From contig NZ_OU015319.1 of assembly GCF_907163125.1 (NCBI RefSeq), positions 1,612,001-1,676,000 on the forward strand: a stretch of DNA of 64,000 nucleotides, written 5' to 3'. Origin of the DNA: Cloacibacterium caeni (GTDB taxonomy: Bacteria > Bacteroidota > Bacteroidia > Flavobacteriales > Weeksellaceae). Each line of letters begins with the position of its first letter. Position 1 is the stretch's first letter. Of the stretch, positions 53,530-62,446 are shown one piece after another. Under the pieces are notes generated by a model. The model had not been told where the DNA came from and made no database searches. It worked only from the letters and a program-made list of their open reading frames with translations. The position numbers and the translations under genes are program-made.

Positions 53530-53577
53530 GTTTTGTTGTAAAGTTGTGAATTTGTTGAGTTGTAAAGTTGCATTTTT
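53530..53577. repeat. 7-bp-periodic array (ung upstream)
   Basis: TTGTAAA-GTTGTGA-ATTTGTT-GAGTTGT-AAAGTTG, directly upstream of the ung start codon. Confidence 0.5.
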
Positions 53578-53586
53578 TTGCAAAAA

Positions 53587-54276
53587 CTACAAACTTTCTT
53601 TCTTAATAATTTTAGAAAATTGTTTTTCTAATTGTTCATTATTTTTACTAATCGTGTCTAATTTTCCATTATTGAATTGTAAAAGAAAGTAATGATTTTC
53701 TATAAAACTTGGTGTTTCATTATCTACGTCCATGCTATCATCATGCGCATAATACCTCCAAAGAAAGCAATTCAGTTGATTATTTTTATCTTTATAAATC
53801 CAAGATTTTTTAGTGAGAACATCACCTGCATCTCCCCAACTTTCAGCAATTTCTATAAAATTTATAATTCTTTCTTGGCTTTTATTGTAAACAAAGAGTT
53901 TCAAAGATGTTGGCCAATATTCAGATGGAGTTCTAGCAATTAAACCTAAATTATTTTCATCTATATTGAACTTATAAACGGCATACGTTTGTACTTTACC
54001 ATTATCAAAAGCATTATATTGTTTTGGAAATAATTTCAAATCTGAACTATCAATTTTATTCCCGAAAAATTCGAAATTTTCATTATAAATTTCTTCTCCA
54101 GAATATACTTTAAGCGTATCAAAATCTACAGTTTTAAATTGGTCTAAAAATTTTTGATTTTTACTTACCCAAATTTTTGTTTCTGTTACTTTTTCTTTTT
54201 TAATTTCAGTTTTTGAAACTTCTTTTTTACAAGAAACTAAACTTAAAAAGGTTAAAATTGCTATTAGTTTTTTCAT
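53587..54276 (-). CDS. Hypothetical lipoprotein
   Basis: 229 residues from MKKLIAILTFLSLVSC (lipobox LVSC). The rest is soluble and hydrophilic, with a Trp/Tyr-rich C-terminal half (WRYYAHDDSMDVDNETPSFIENHYFLLQ). I recognise no family. Confidence 0.65.
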   Translation of the reverse strand: MKKLIAILTFLSLVSCKKEVSKTEIKKEKVTETKIWVSKNQKFLDQFKTVDFDTLKVYSGEEIYNENFEFFGNKIDSSDLKLFPKQYNAFDNGKVQTYAVYKFNIDENNLGLIARTPSEYWPTSLKLFVYNKSQERIINFIEIAESWGDAGDVLTKKSWIYKDKNNQLNCFLWRYYAHDDSMDVDNETPSFIENHYFLLQFNNGKLDTISKNNEQLEKQFSKIIKKESL

Positions 54277-54310
54277 AAAATCCATTTCCTCAAATTTACA
54301 AAAATCATCG

Positions 54311-54356
54311 TAACGATTTTACAACTTTACAATTCAACGACTTTACATTATCTTTG
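54311..54356 (+). promoter_or_regulatory. 7-bp-periodic array and -7 element before mutS2
   Basis: TTACAAC-TTTACAA-TTCAACG-ACTTTAC heptads run into TATCTTTG (54349-54356), a TAnnTTTG -7 element only 4 bases before the GTG start. Confidence 0.55.
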
Positions 54357-54360
54357 CATT

Positions 54361-56511
54361 GTGCAAGTAACCAAAGAAAATTTACAAGAATTAGAATTCC
54401 CGAAATTGCTCGCGGAAATTTCTCCTTATGCGTATTCGCCGAAAGTGGCAGAAAAAATCCTTCATCTCAAACTTTTAAAAATAGATGAAGCAGAAATTAC
54501 TTTGAAAAAAACTGCCGAATATCTCACAAGTTATGAGAGTTCAAACGCAATTCCATTTAGTGAATACGAAGATATAGAAGCAGAACTCAAGGTAATGCAC
54601 ATCGAAAATTTCAGGTTAGAAAACGCTGCTTTTATCAAGATTAAAAACCTCACCGAACAAATCGGGAAATTGCAGAAATTCTTTCCCGTGCTTGCCGAAA
54701 CTTTCCCTATTTTATTGGAAGAAGTGTTGCAATTGGATTTCAAGAAAGAAATTGTAGATAAAATCGACAAAGTTTTTAATCGTTTTGGCGAAGTAAAATC
54801 TGAAGCTTCACCCATTTTAAAATCTTTGAGAACCGAAATTCAGCACGCTAAAAAACATATTCAAGAGAATTTTAGCAAAACGCTTTCTCATCTTTCTTCC
54901 ACAGATTTTTTAGATGAAATTAAAGAAACGGTGATTGATGACCAAAGAGTTTTGGCAGTAAAATCTGGTTTCAAAAAACGTGTTCCCGGTAGAGTTTTAG
55001 GCGTTTCTAAAACAGGTTCTATCACTTACATTCAGCCAGAAAGTGTTTCTAGACATTACTTTAAACTTCGTGAAGCGGAAGAAGAAGAAAAGAAAGAAGT
55101 GGATAAAATTCTGCGAAAACTTACGGCAGAAATTGCCATTTTCGCTCCAGAATTAGAAGAATATCAAAAATATATTTTCGATTTAGATATTACGAGAGCA
55201 AAAGCCAAATTTGCTGAAAAAATTGGCGGTGTTTTGCCCAAAATCAATCGTCATAAAACCATGAGATTGGTCAACGCATTTCACCCATTGCTTTTATTGA
55301 GAAACCGAGAAGAAAAAAAGGAAATCTATCCGCAAACATTGACTTTGACGGAGCATAACCGAATTCTCTGTATTTCTGGACCAAATGCTGGTGGAAAATC
55401 GATCACGCTGAAAACCGTTGGTTTGCTTCAATTGATGATTCAGAGCGGAATTTTGGTTCCTGTTCATCCGAAATCTGAAATGTTCTTTTTTGAAAAAATT
55501 AGAACGGATATTGGTGACAATCAATCTATTGAAAACCATCTTTCTACCTACAGTTCTCGACTCAAAAAAATGTCTGGAATTATCAGAGAAGCTGATGATA
55601 AAACGTTGCTTCTGATTGATGAATTCGGGACGGGTTCTGATCCAGAATTAGGTGGCGCTTTAGCAGAAAGTTTTCTGGAATTTTTCTACGAAAAAAAATC
55701 TTTCGCGATTATTACCACGCATTATACCAACATTAAATTGGTGGTAGAACAATTGCCCAATGCAACCAATGCGGCGATGCTTTTCGATGAATATTCATTG
55801 GAACCTTTGTATAAATTAGAAGTGGGACAAGCTGGAAGTTCTTTCACTTTTGAAGTGGCAGAAAAAAATAGAATTCCAAGATTTATCATTAAAAATGCTC
55901 GTTCTAAAGTAGAAAAAGACGTGGTAAATCTCGATAAAACCATCGTGAAATTGCAACAAGAAAAATTTGAGGTTGAAAAACTGAAATCTAACCTTGTTGA
56001 GCAAAAAGAATCAGTAGAAGATAAACGAGAAAATCTGCAAAAACTGAACGAACAGCTTCAACAAAAACTCTATAATTTTCAAAGATTATATGAAGAAGAA
56101 CACCGTAAATTACAGTTCGGAAATAAGATAGAAGCCTTTATTGATGGTTATCTGAAAGGAAAATCAAGAAAAGATATCGTAAAGGATTTTGTGAAAATTT
56201 TGGAACAGGAAAAATTCCGAAAACTCGGTTCAGACAAAGCAGAATCAGAAAAACTGAAAGTTACCAAACGAAAAGTAGAACAACAACTCAAGAAGGAAAA
56301 TATACAAGTTCAAATTGCAGAAACCAACCAAAAATTGGAAGAAAAAACGCAAAAAGAACGCGCCGTTTGGATGAAAGTTGGTCAACGTGTAAGAATTGCA
56401 GGTTCTACCTCTGTGGGAACCATAGAAACCATTCACAAAAACGGAAAAGTAACCGTGAATTACGGACTTTTTAAAACACAAATTTCTCAAGACGAATTGG
56501 AGAGAATTTAA
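54361..56511 (+). CDS. mutS2: MutS2-like ATPase without Smr domain
   Basis: 716 residues from GTG 54361; the next in-frame Met is about 75 residues in, too far. MutS core and lever region (1-320), Walker A CISGPNAGGKSITLKTVGLLQLM, LSTYSSRLKKMSGIIREADDKTLLLIDEFGTGSDPELGGALAESFLEFF (Walker B and signature), a long coiled coil (about 520-640) and a KOW-like C-terminal segment. A terminal Smr nuclease domain, present in most MutS2, is missing. Family roles include inhibition of homologous recombination or ribosome splitting. Confidence 0.9.
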   Translation: MQVTKENLQELEFPKLLAEISPYAYSPKVAEKILHLKLLKIDEAEITLKKTAEYLTSYESSNAIPFSEYEDIEAELKVMHIENFRLENAAFIKIKNLTEQIGKLQKFFPVLAETFPILLEEVLQLDFKKEIVDKIDKVFNRFGEVKSEASPILKSLRTEIQHAKKHIQENFSKTLSHLSSTDFLDEIKETVIDDQRVLAVKSGFKKRVPGRVLGVSKTGSITYIQPESVSRHYFKLREAEEEEKKEVDKILRKLTAEIAIFAPELEEYQKYIFDLDITRAKAKFAEKIGGVLPKINRHKTMRLVNAFHPLLLLRNREEKKEIYPQTLTLTEHNRILCISGPNAGGKSITLKTVGLLQLMIQSGILVPVHPKSEMFFFEKIRTDIGDNQSIENHLSTYSSRLKKMSGIIREADDKTLLLIDEFGTGSDPELGGALAESFLEFFYEKKSFAIITTHYTNIKLVVEQLPNATNAAMLFDEYSLEPLYKLEVGQAGSSFTFEVAEKNRIPRFIIKNARSKVEKDVVNLDKTIVKLQQEKFEVEKLKSNLVEQKESVEDKRENLQKLNEQLQQKLYNFQRLYEEEHRKLQFGNKIEAFIDGYLKGKSRKDIVKDFVKILEQEKFRKLGSDKAESEKLKVTKRKVEQQLKKENIQVQIAETNQKLEEKTQKERAVWMKVGQRVRIAGSTSVGTIETIHKNGKVTVNYGLFKTQISQDELERI

Positions 56512-56885
56512 AATTTAACTCCAAAAATTGATACTAAACTTGAAATCAACGATAAAAAATTTGACCAAAAACTCATTTTATCGGTTTTGGGTTGTTCATT
56601 ATTATTTGTAATGTTTACTTCATTTTGATTTCCATGAATATTTATATTATACATCATATGATGATTTATTTTTTCAAATTCTCTAATATAAATTTCATAA
56701 CCTAACCTTCTTGCTTCCAAACCTTTATTGGTTATTTGAAAACACTTCAGACCTTTGTAATCAAAACTATTCTCAAATAAATTTTTTTCAATTAAAAAAT
56801 TTTTTGCTTCCCTCTCTTTATCAGAATCGCATTTTGTAAATCTAATATAGTTTTGTTTTAGTAAATCGTTGTATAAATCATTCAT
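56508..56885 (-). CDS. Hypothetical protein with possible winged-helix N-terminus
   Basis: 125 residues. The first 70 (LLKQNYIRFTKCDSDKEREAKNFLIEKNLFENSFDYKGLKCFQITNKGLEARRLG) have a DNA-binding-like helical pattern. A poly-Asn linker follows, then a hydrophobic C-terminal helix (FWSNFLSLISSLVSIFGV). No family recognised. It overlaps the end of the MutS2-like gene by 4 bases on the opposite strand. Confidence 0.5.
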   Translation of the reverse strand: MNDLYNDLLKQNYIRFTKCDSDKEREAKNFLIEKNLFENSFDYKGLKCFQITNKGLEARRLGYEIYIREFEKINHHMMYNINIHGNQNEVNITNNNEQPKTDKMSFWSNFLSLISSLVSIFGVKF

Positions 56886-56945
56886 AACAAAAATTTCTTG
56901 TTATCTCTAATATAAGAAATTTTTGATAAAAAAACAAATTCTAGC

Positions 56946-56953
56946 TATATTTG
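56946..56953 (+). promoter_or_regulatory. -7 element of the MFS transporter gene
   Basis: TATATTTG, 34 bases before the TTG start at 56988. Confidence 0.5.
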
Positions 56954-56987
56954 AAGAACTATTTTTCTCTAATTATTTATTTCTGTT

Positions 56988-58172
56988 TTGAAATCAAACA
57001 CCATCAAAAATCGTGATTTACAAATTGCTATTGCAGTATTTTTGGCGGGATTGTCATGTTTTGGATTGGTGTATTATTATCAAGCGTTGCTTCCTGATTT
57101 GGTAGAATATTTCAAAATCAATAAAGCCAAAAGCAGTTTTGCAGTTTCTTCGGCGACTTTGGGAATGGCTCTTGGTTTGATTACTTCCACTTTCGTAGCA
57201 GACCGATACAGCCGAAAAAAAGTCATCGGATATTGTTTATTTGCATCAGCAGTTTTAGCTTTTACTTCTTCATTTTCTGAAAATTTCAATGTGTTAATTG
57301 CGCTCAATTTCCTGAAAGGATTTTTGCTTTCTGGTGCTACTTCGGTTTGTTTGGCTTACATCGCAGAAGAAGTCTCAGAAAACAGAAAATTGAGAATTAC
57401 AGGATTTTACATTGCAGGAAATGCAGTGGGCGGAATGGTAGGAAGAGTTATTTCATCTCAGGTTTCACATTATAAATCTTGGCAATTTGCTTCAGAATTT
57501 ATTGGAATTTGGTGTCTTATTTTTGCGATTTTATTTTTTATACTCGCTCCTAAATCACAAAATTTCAAACCAAAGAAAGAATCTTTTAAAACTTTAATAG
57601 AACCGAATTTCAAGCTCATTACTCACCCAAAATTATTACCTTTTTACATGACAGGATTTCTTTTGCTAGGAACATTTGTCAGCTTGTACAATTACATGGC
57701 TTTTTTCTTGGTCAAAGCACCATTTAACATTTCCAGAAGTTGGATTTCTTATGTTTACGTGCTTTATATTTCAGGGGTTTTTGGTTCCATGAATGTCAGT
57801 TTTTGGGAAAGAAAACTCAAAAATTCTGAAAATGTTTTAAAAACCATGAGTTTAGTAGGAATTCTAGGAATTCTCCTCTTTTTCCTGCAAAATACAATAG
57901 CTGTGATTGTAGGATTGGCAGTTTTCACGTACAGCTTTTTTGTAGCGCATACGGTTTGTAGTAAATCGGTAGGGAATTTTTCAAAAGATAAAAGAACCGT
58001 GACGATTGCATTTTACTTGTTGCTCTATTACATTGGCGCAAGTACTTTAGGAAGTTTCAGCGGTGTGATTTTACAGAAATTAGATTGGCGAATTTTCTTG
58101 GTTTCTCTCACCTTTATCTTCGGAATTATTTATTTGATTTTTGCCTTTAAAAAAGAAAAAATCGAACCTTAA
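56988..58172 (+). CDS. Major facilitator superfamily transporter
   Basis: 394 residues from a TTG start. Twelve predicted membrane helices with the cytoplasmic loop RYSRKKVIGYCLF between helices 2 and 3 and LAYIAEEVSENRKLRITGFYIAGNAVGGMVGR. Resembles drug/arabinose-efflux-type MFS exporters. Substrate unknown. A hairpin (AAAAATCGAA...TTCGATTTTT, 58157-58188) overlapping the stop is the likely terminator. Confidence 0.9.
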   Translation: MKSNTIKNRDLQIAIAVFLAGLSCFGLVYYYQALLPDLVEYFKINKAKSSFAVSSATLGMALGLITSTFVADRYSRKKVIGYCLFASAVLAFTSSFSENFNVLIALNFLKGFLLSGATSVCLAYIAEEVSENRKLRITGFYIAGNAVGGMVGRVISSQVSHYKSWQFASEFIGIWCLIFAILFFILAPKSQNFKPKKESFKTLIEPNFKLITHPKLLPFYMTGFLLLGTFVSLYNYMAFFLVKAPFNISRSWISYVYVLYISGVFGSMNVSFWERKLKNSENVLKTMSLVGILGILLFFLQNTIAVIVGLAVFTYSFFVAHTVCSKSVGNFSKDKRTVTIAFYLLLYYIGASTLGSFSGVILQKLDWRIFLVSLTFIFGIIYLIFAFKKEKIEP

Positions 58173-58188
58173 AAAAGATTCGATTTTT
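58157..58188 (+). terminator. Terminator of the MFS gene
   Basis: Perfect 10-bp stem AAAAATCGAA / TTCGATTTTT with a 12-base loop, overlapping the stop codon. Confidence 0.7.
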
Positions 58189-58199
58189 AAAATTTTATT

Positions 58200-58326
58200 A
58201 TTTATTTTTTTGAAACGCAAAGGTTTAATAAAAAATTGTTCATCATTTCAGTGAGCAAAGTTTAACGAATTAATTCGTTTTTTAAGCGAACGCTTCATCT
58301 TTTTAAATCTAAGATTTTATTAAATT
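58200..58326. repeat. CGCAAAG-type degenerate repeat
   Basis: AAACGCAAAGGTTT...GAGCAAAGTTTAACGAATTAATTCGTT...AAGCGAACGC, related to the spacers at 41890 and 44733. No gene. Confidence 0.4.
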
Positions 58327-59274
58327 TTATTTAATCAATCCTAATTCTACTAATCTTTCGTGCAAGAATTCTCCAGCAGTCGTGTCTTCGTATAATTTAG
58401 GATGGTCTTCGTCAATACAATTTTCTAAACAGTTTAGCGGCATTTCGCTTACTGGATGCATGAAAAACGGAATAGAATATCTAGAAGTTCCCCATAATTC
58501 TCTCTCTGGATTTACCACTTGGTGAATCGTAGATTTCAGTTTATTATTGGTGTGTCTAGAAAGCATATCGCCCACATTAATCATCAATTCGTCTGGTTGC
58601 GCAATTGCATCTACCCAATTTCCTTCGTGGTCTCTTACTTGCAATCCTTTTCCGTGAGCTCCAATTAAAAGAGTTATTAAATTAATATCACCATGAGCTG
58701 CTGCTCTTACTGCATCTTTTGGCTCTTCCATAATCGGTGGATAGTGAATTGGTCTAAGAATGCTGTTTCCTTCTGCTACGAATTTATCGAAATAAAACTC
58801 ATCTAAACCTACATATAATGCTAAAGCTCTCAATACATAAATTCCGGTTTTTTCTAGCATTTTATAGGCTTCTTTTCCTACTTTGTTAAATTCTGGCGCT
58901 TCTACAACTTCTACATTTTCTGGATATTCTGCTAAATATTTAGAACCTTCTGGTAAATACTGTCCGAAATGCCAAAACTCTTTTAAATCAGCTGCTTTGA
59001 AGCCTTTTGCAGTTTCTTTTCCGAAACCTACATAACCTCTTTGACCGCCAATTCCAGGAATTTCGTATTTTGATTTTACTTCTATAGGAAGGCTAAAGAA
59101 GTTTTTGATTTCGGCGTACAATTGGTCTACTAAATTTTGGTCTAAGAAATGACCTTTAAGCGCTACGAAGCCTATTTCTTCGTATGCTTTACCAATTTCG
59201 TTTACAAATTTTTGTTTTCTTGTTTCGTCTCCCGAAAGAAAATCGCGTAAATCTACGCTAGGAATTTTATTCAT
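58327..59274 (-). CDS. 2-oxoglutarate/Fe(II)-dependent oxygenase (isopenicillin N synthase family)
   Basis: 315 residues. DIOX_N-type N-terminus (SVDLRDFLSGDETRKQKFVNEIGKAYEEIGFVALKGH), metal ligands in AAHGDINLITLLIGAHGKGLQV (His-x-Asp) and STIHQVVNPE (distal His), and the 2-oxoglutarate Arg in TSRYSIPFFMHP. Substrate unknown. Common in flavobacteria without a biosynthetic cluster around it. Confidence 0.9.
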   Translation of the reverse strand: MNKIPSVDLRDFLSGDETRKQKFVNEIGKAYEEIGFVALKGHFLDQNLVDQLYAEIKNFFSLPIEVKSKYEIPGIGGQRGYVGFGKETAKGFKAADLKEFWHFGQYLPEGSKYLAEYPENVEVVEAPEFNKVGKEAYKMLEKTGIYVLRALALYVGLDEFYFDKFVAEGNSILRPIHYPPIMEEPKDAVRAAAHGDINLITLLIGAHGKGLQVRDHEGNWVDAIAQPDELMINVGDMLSRHTNNKLKSTIHQVVNPERELWGTSRYSIPFFMHPVSEMPLNCLENCIDEDHPKLYEDTTAGEFLHERLVELGLIK

Positions 59275-59334
59275 TTTTAAATAATTAATCGTTAATCACC
59301 GGGATGCAAAATAAAGAAATTTATTGAATAAGTG

Positions 59335-59922
59335 CTATAAAAGTTTTCCTTCGCCAAAAGCCTTTCTAATCAGCACATCAAAGGTATCAAGCATATCTTC
59401 TGAAGCCAATTCTATTCTCGGGCGAAGCATTTTTTGCACCTTCTCAAACTCTACTCCTGCTTCTATCCAACTCAAACCATTGTTAAAACAATTCATCACA
59501 AAAGGAATCATTCTGTCTACAGCACTTGCAAAAATGGCGGTTTCTGTTTCTCCAGCTTCGAATTCTAACCAAAGGTTCATAAATTCTGATTTCATAGGTT
59601 CTGCCAAAATCCCAAAAATTCTTTCAGCAGAAGCCAGTTCACGCTCAAATTTTCCTTCATTTGCTTTTTCATCATAGAAAAATGTATCTCCTGCATCAAT
59701 TTCTACCACATCATGTATAGAAAGCATCTTAATCACTCTTCCTAAATCTATTTTTTCTTTGTTTCGAGCATAGGGAAAAAGTATCTGCGCAAAAACAATG
59801 ACTTGCCATGAATGTTCTGCTGTATTTTCTCTTCTAGAATTGTCATGATTAAAATTTCTACGGATTACGTTTTTGAGTTGGTCTAAAGTAAGGATGAACT
59901 CTATCTCTTTTTCTAAGTACAT
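59335..59922 (-). CDS. HD-domain hydrolase (YfbR/5'-nucleotidase-like)
   Basis: 195 residues. HD motifs: RRENTAEHSWQVIVFAQIL (first His), MLSIHDVVEIDAGDTFFYDE (HD pair) and SAVDRMIPFVMN (last Asp). Similar to the HDDC2/YfbR group of dNMP 5'-nucleotidases. Divergent from the SQR operon. Confidence 0.85.
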   Translation of the reverse strand: MYLEKEIEFILTLDQLKNVIRRNFNHDNSRRENTAEHSWQVIVFAQILFPYARNKEKIDLGRVIKMLSIHDVVEIDAGDTFFYDEKANEGKFERELASAERIFGILAEPMKSEFMNLWLEFEAGETETAIFASAVDRMIPFVMNCFNNGLSWIEAGVEFEKVQKMLRPRIELASEDMLDTFDVLIRKAFGEGKLL

Positions 59923-59999
59923 TTTCTAATTTTTTACAAATTTAAGTCAAATAAAAATAACGGATTTTATTTCGATTATAATGACAAAAGTCATTGAGG

Positions 60000-60047
60000 T
60001 TGTGTAATATAAGTTACACAAGTCCATTTTGTGCTGATGTAAATTTG
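60000..60047 (+). promoter_or_regulatory. Palindromic operator and promoter of the SQR operon
   Basis: TTGTGTAA (60000-60007), six bases, TTACACAA (60014-60021): a perfect 22-bp dyad of CRP/FNR-like geometry. Then TAAATTTG (60040-60047) as the -7 element. The dyad centre lies about 40 bases before the expected transcription start, the position of a class II activator site. Confidence 0.6.
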
Positions 60048-60091
60048 TACAAGAAAATTAAGAATTACTCATTCTTATAAAGTTAGAAAAT

Positions 60092-61339
60092 ATGAAAAAC
60101 TTAGTAATCTTAGGAGCAGGAACCGCCGGAACCATGATGGCGAATCACCTAGTAAAAAAACTGAATAAAAAAGATTGGCAAATTACTTTGGTAGACCAAT
60201 TTAAGTCTCATTACTATCAGCCAGGATTTTTATTTATTCCTTTTGGAACTTATCAACCAGAAGATGTAAAAAGAACGATTGATGAATTTTTACCAAAAGG
60301 AATTCAACTTATTCGTGAAAAAATCGACAGAATAGATAAAGATACAGATACCGTTATTTTAGAAAACGGAAGAAATGTAAAATATGACATTCTCATCATT
60401 GCTACAGGTTGTAAAATCGCTCCAGAAGAAGTTCCGGGCATGAAAGGTGACACTTGGCAAAAAAATATTTTCGATTTCTACACTTTCGAGGGAAGTTGTG
60501 CTTTGGCTAAAAAATTAGAAACTTGGCCAGGAGGAAAATTAGTGGTTCACATTACTGAAATGCCAATTAAATGTCCTGTTGCTCCGCTAGAATTTGCTTT
60601 TTTAGCAGATGATTACTTCACCAAAAAAGGAATGAGAGACAAAGTAGAAATTTCTTACGTTACTCCACTTTCTGGTGCATTTACTAAAGAAAAATGCACC
60701 AAAGCTTTAGAATATCTATTAAAAGATAAAAACATCAAGATTGTTCCAGATTTCGCAGTAGAACATATAGAAGGAGAAAACGGAAAAATGTTCGATTACG
60801 GTGGCGAAGTGGTAGATTTTGACTTATTAGTTACCATTCCAACCAATATGGGAGACGAATGTATTCTTCGTTCAGGTTTTGGAGATGATCTAAACTACGT
60901 TCCTACTGATAAAAACACCTTACAAAGTAAAGTAAAAGAAAACATCTTCGTAATCGGTGATGCAACGAATGTTCCTGCTTCTAAAGCTGGTTCTGTAGCG
61001 CATTTCGAAGCCGAAATTCTTACTGAAAATATTCTAAAATATATAGAAGGGAAACCACTCAATCCAGAATTTGACGGTCACGCCAATTGTTTCATAGAAA
61101 CAGGAAAAGGAAAAGCATTACTGATAGATTTCAATTATGATGTAGAACCATTAAAAGGAAAATTCCCATTCGCTGGAATCGGTCCGCTAAATTTATTAGA
61201 AGAAAGTGCTTTTAACCACTTTGGAAAAATGGCTTTCAAATGGGTGTATTGGAATATGCTTCTTCCTGCTAGAAAAATACCTTTCGTAACGCCTACAATG
61301 AGCAGAGCAGGAAAGAAATTTGACAAAGAAACAGTATAA
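60092..61339 (+). CDS. sqr: Sulfide:quinone oxidoreductase-type FAD flavoprotein
   Basis: 415 residues. FAD loop LVILGAGTAGTMMANHLVKKL, ATGCKIAPEEVPGM, the catalytic-type Cys in EMPIKCPVAPLEFAFLADDYF, a further Cys in SGAFTKEKCTKALEYLL, and the second FAD motif VIGDATNVPASKAGSVAHFE. C-terminal amphipathic membrane-anchoring region. It oxidises sulfide to polysulfide with quinone reduction, at the membrane. The two genes that follow are sulfur carriers, which supports the role. Confidence 0.85.
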   Translation: MKNLVILGAGTAGTMMANHLVKKLNKKDWQITLVDQFKSHYYQPGFLFIPFGTYQPEDVKRTIDEFLPKGIQLIREKIDRIDKDTDTVILENGRNVKYDILIIATGCKIAPEEVPGMKGDTWQKNIFDFYTFEGSCALAKKLETWPGGKLVVHITEMPIKCPVAPLEFAFLADDYFTKKGMRDKVEISYVTPLSGAFTKEKCTKALEYLLKDKNIKIVPDFAVEHIEGENGKMFDYGGEVVDFDLLVTIPTNMGDECILRSGFGDDLNYVPTDKNTLQSKVKENIFVIGDATNVPASKAGSVAHFEAEILTENILKYIEGKPLNPEFDGHANCFIETGKGKALLIDFNYDVEPLKGKFPFAGIGPLNLLEESAFNHFGKMAFKWVYWNMLLPARKIPFVTPTMSRAGKKFDKETV

Positions 61340-61418
61340 AAGTGAATAGTGAATTCGCTGGGCTGTGAACGGTGAATTTCTAAAATTTAAAAAAAATTAA
61401 CAAAAAAATATTATCAAA

Positions 61419-61727
61419 ATGGAAAAAACTTATGCAGGTTTTACAATCAATGTAAACGACGAGGGATACCTTACAGACATGAACCAATGGAATCACGAAG
61501 TAGCTAAAGAAATGGCTAAAGAAGACGGTTTAGAACTAGGAAACAGACATTTCGACGTGTTAGAATATTTAAGAGACCAACAGAAAAAAGATGTAGCATT
61601 AACCATAAGAGGCGTAGGAAAATCTGGCGTAGTAGATATTAAAGAATTCTATGAATTGTTCCCAAAAGGACCACTTAAAATCTCTAGTAGATTGGCAGGA
61701 ATTTCTAAACCAAAATCTTGTATTTAA
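61419..61727 (+). CDS. tusE: DsrC/TusE-family sulfur carrier
   Basis: 102 residues: FTINVNDEGYLTDMNQWNHEVAKEMAKEDGLEL, PKGPLKISSRLAGISKPKSCI. The C-terminal penultimate Cys101 is present; the second Cys found about 10 residues before it in true DsrC is absent (Ser/Arg there), so it is the single-Cys TusE/RspA type. Accepts sulfane sulfur. Encoded 79 bases after the SQR gene. Confidence 0.9.
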   Translation: MEKTYAGFTINVNDEGYLTDMNQWNHEVAKEMAKEDGLELGNRHFDVLEYLRDQQKKDVALTIRGVGKSGVVDIKEFYELFPKGPLKISSRLAGISKPKSCI

Positions 61728-61735
61728 ATAGATTA

Positions 61736-61848
61736 TAAGATTTAAGATGTGAGATTCAAGATTAAAAAACACTTTAATTTTAAATTTTTTGAACCAAAAT
61801 TTCTTTCATCTCATATCTAACTTCTAATATCTCAAATCTAATATTTAA
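61736..61848. repeat. Two 7-bp-periodic arrays in inverse sense (tusE-dsrE spacer)
   Basis: AGATTAT-AAGATTT-AAGATGT-GAGATTC-AAGATTA (61738-61772) and CTCATAT-CTAACTT-CTAATAT-CTCAAAT-CTAATAT (61810-61846). The halves are rough reverse complements. Confidence 0.55.
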
Positions 61849-61858
61849 AATAAAAAAT

Positions 61859-62377
61859 ATGGAAACTACATTATTAAAAAATCCATTAGCAGATTTAGAT
61901 AAATCTCTAAAACCTATAGAAAAAGTAATGGTAATTATTTCTAAAGGAACTTTAGAAAGTGTTTACGCAGGTTTTATTTTGGCAAACGGCGCGAGAATGG
62001 AAGGCATGGAAGCAGAAATTTTCTTTACTTTCTTCGGACTAGATGCTGTAATTAAGGACAGACTAAAAGACATTCATGTGGCTACAGTAGGAAATCCTGC
62101 AATGCACATGCCTACCATGTTAGGCGGTTTACCAGGAATGGAAGCTCTGGCTACCAAAATGATGAAATCTAAAATGGAAAAATTAGACATTCCGCCAATT
62201 GATGAATTTCTAGAAATTTTATCAGCTTCTGGTTGCAGACTTTGGGTTTGTAAATTGGCTTTTGAAATGTTTGATTTAAAAGAAGAAGACTTAACTCCAG
62301 AAGTGGAAGGCATCTTAACTGTAGGTGATTTCTACGCAAGAGCAGCTGGAGAAGGCACTCAAATTATTTTTATCTAA
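61859..62377 (+). CDS. DsrE/DsrF-like (DsrE2-type) sulfur-transfer protein
   Basis: 172 residues: KVMVIISKGTLESVYAGFILANGARMEGMEAEIFFTFFG, HMPTMLGGLPGMEALATKMMKSKME, and SASGCRLWVCKLAFEMFDL with the conserved Cys. DsrE/F/H-like peroxiredoxin-like fold of the DsrE2 type. Likely relays sulfur between the SQR and TusE. Confidence 0.88.
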   Translation: METTLLKNPLADLDKSLKPIEKVMVIISKGTLESVYAGFILANGARMEGMEAEIFFTFFGLDAVIKDRLKDIHVATVGNPAMHMPTMLGGLPGMEALATKMMKSKMEKLDIPPIDEFLEILSASGCRLWVCKLAFEMFDLKEEDLTPEVEGILTVGDFYARAAGEGTQIIFI

Positions 62378-62395
62378 ATAAAAACTTTTGTGTTG

Positions 62396-62430
62396 AAAAA
62401 ATCCCCACCGAGAAATTGGTGGGAATTTTT
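62396..62430 (+). terminator. Terminator after the dsrE-like gene
   Basis: CCCACC (62404-62409) / GGTGGG (62418-62423) with a following T-run. Confidence 0.7.
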
Positions 62431-62446
62431 ATTTTTTCTAAATCAA

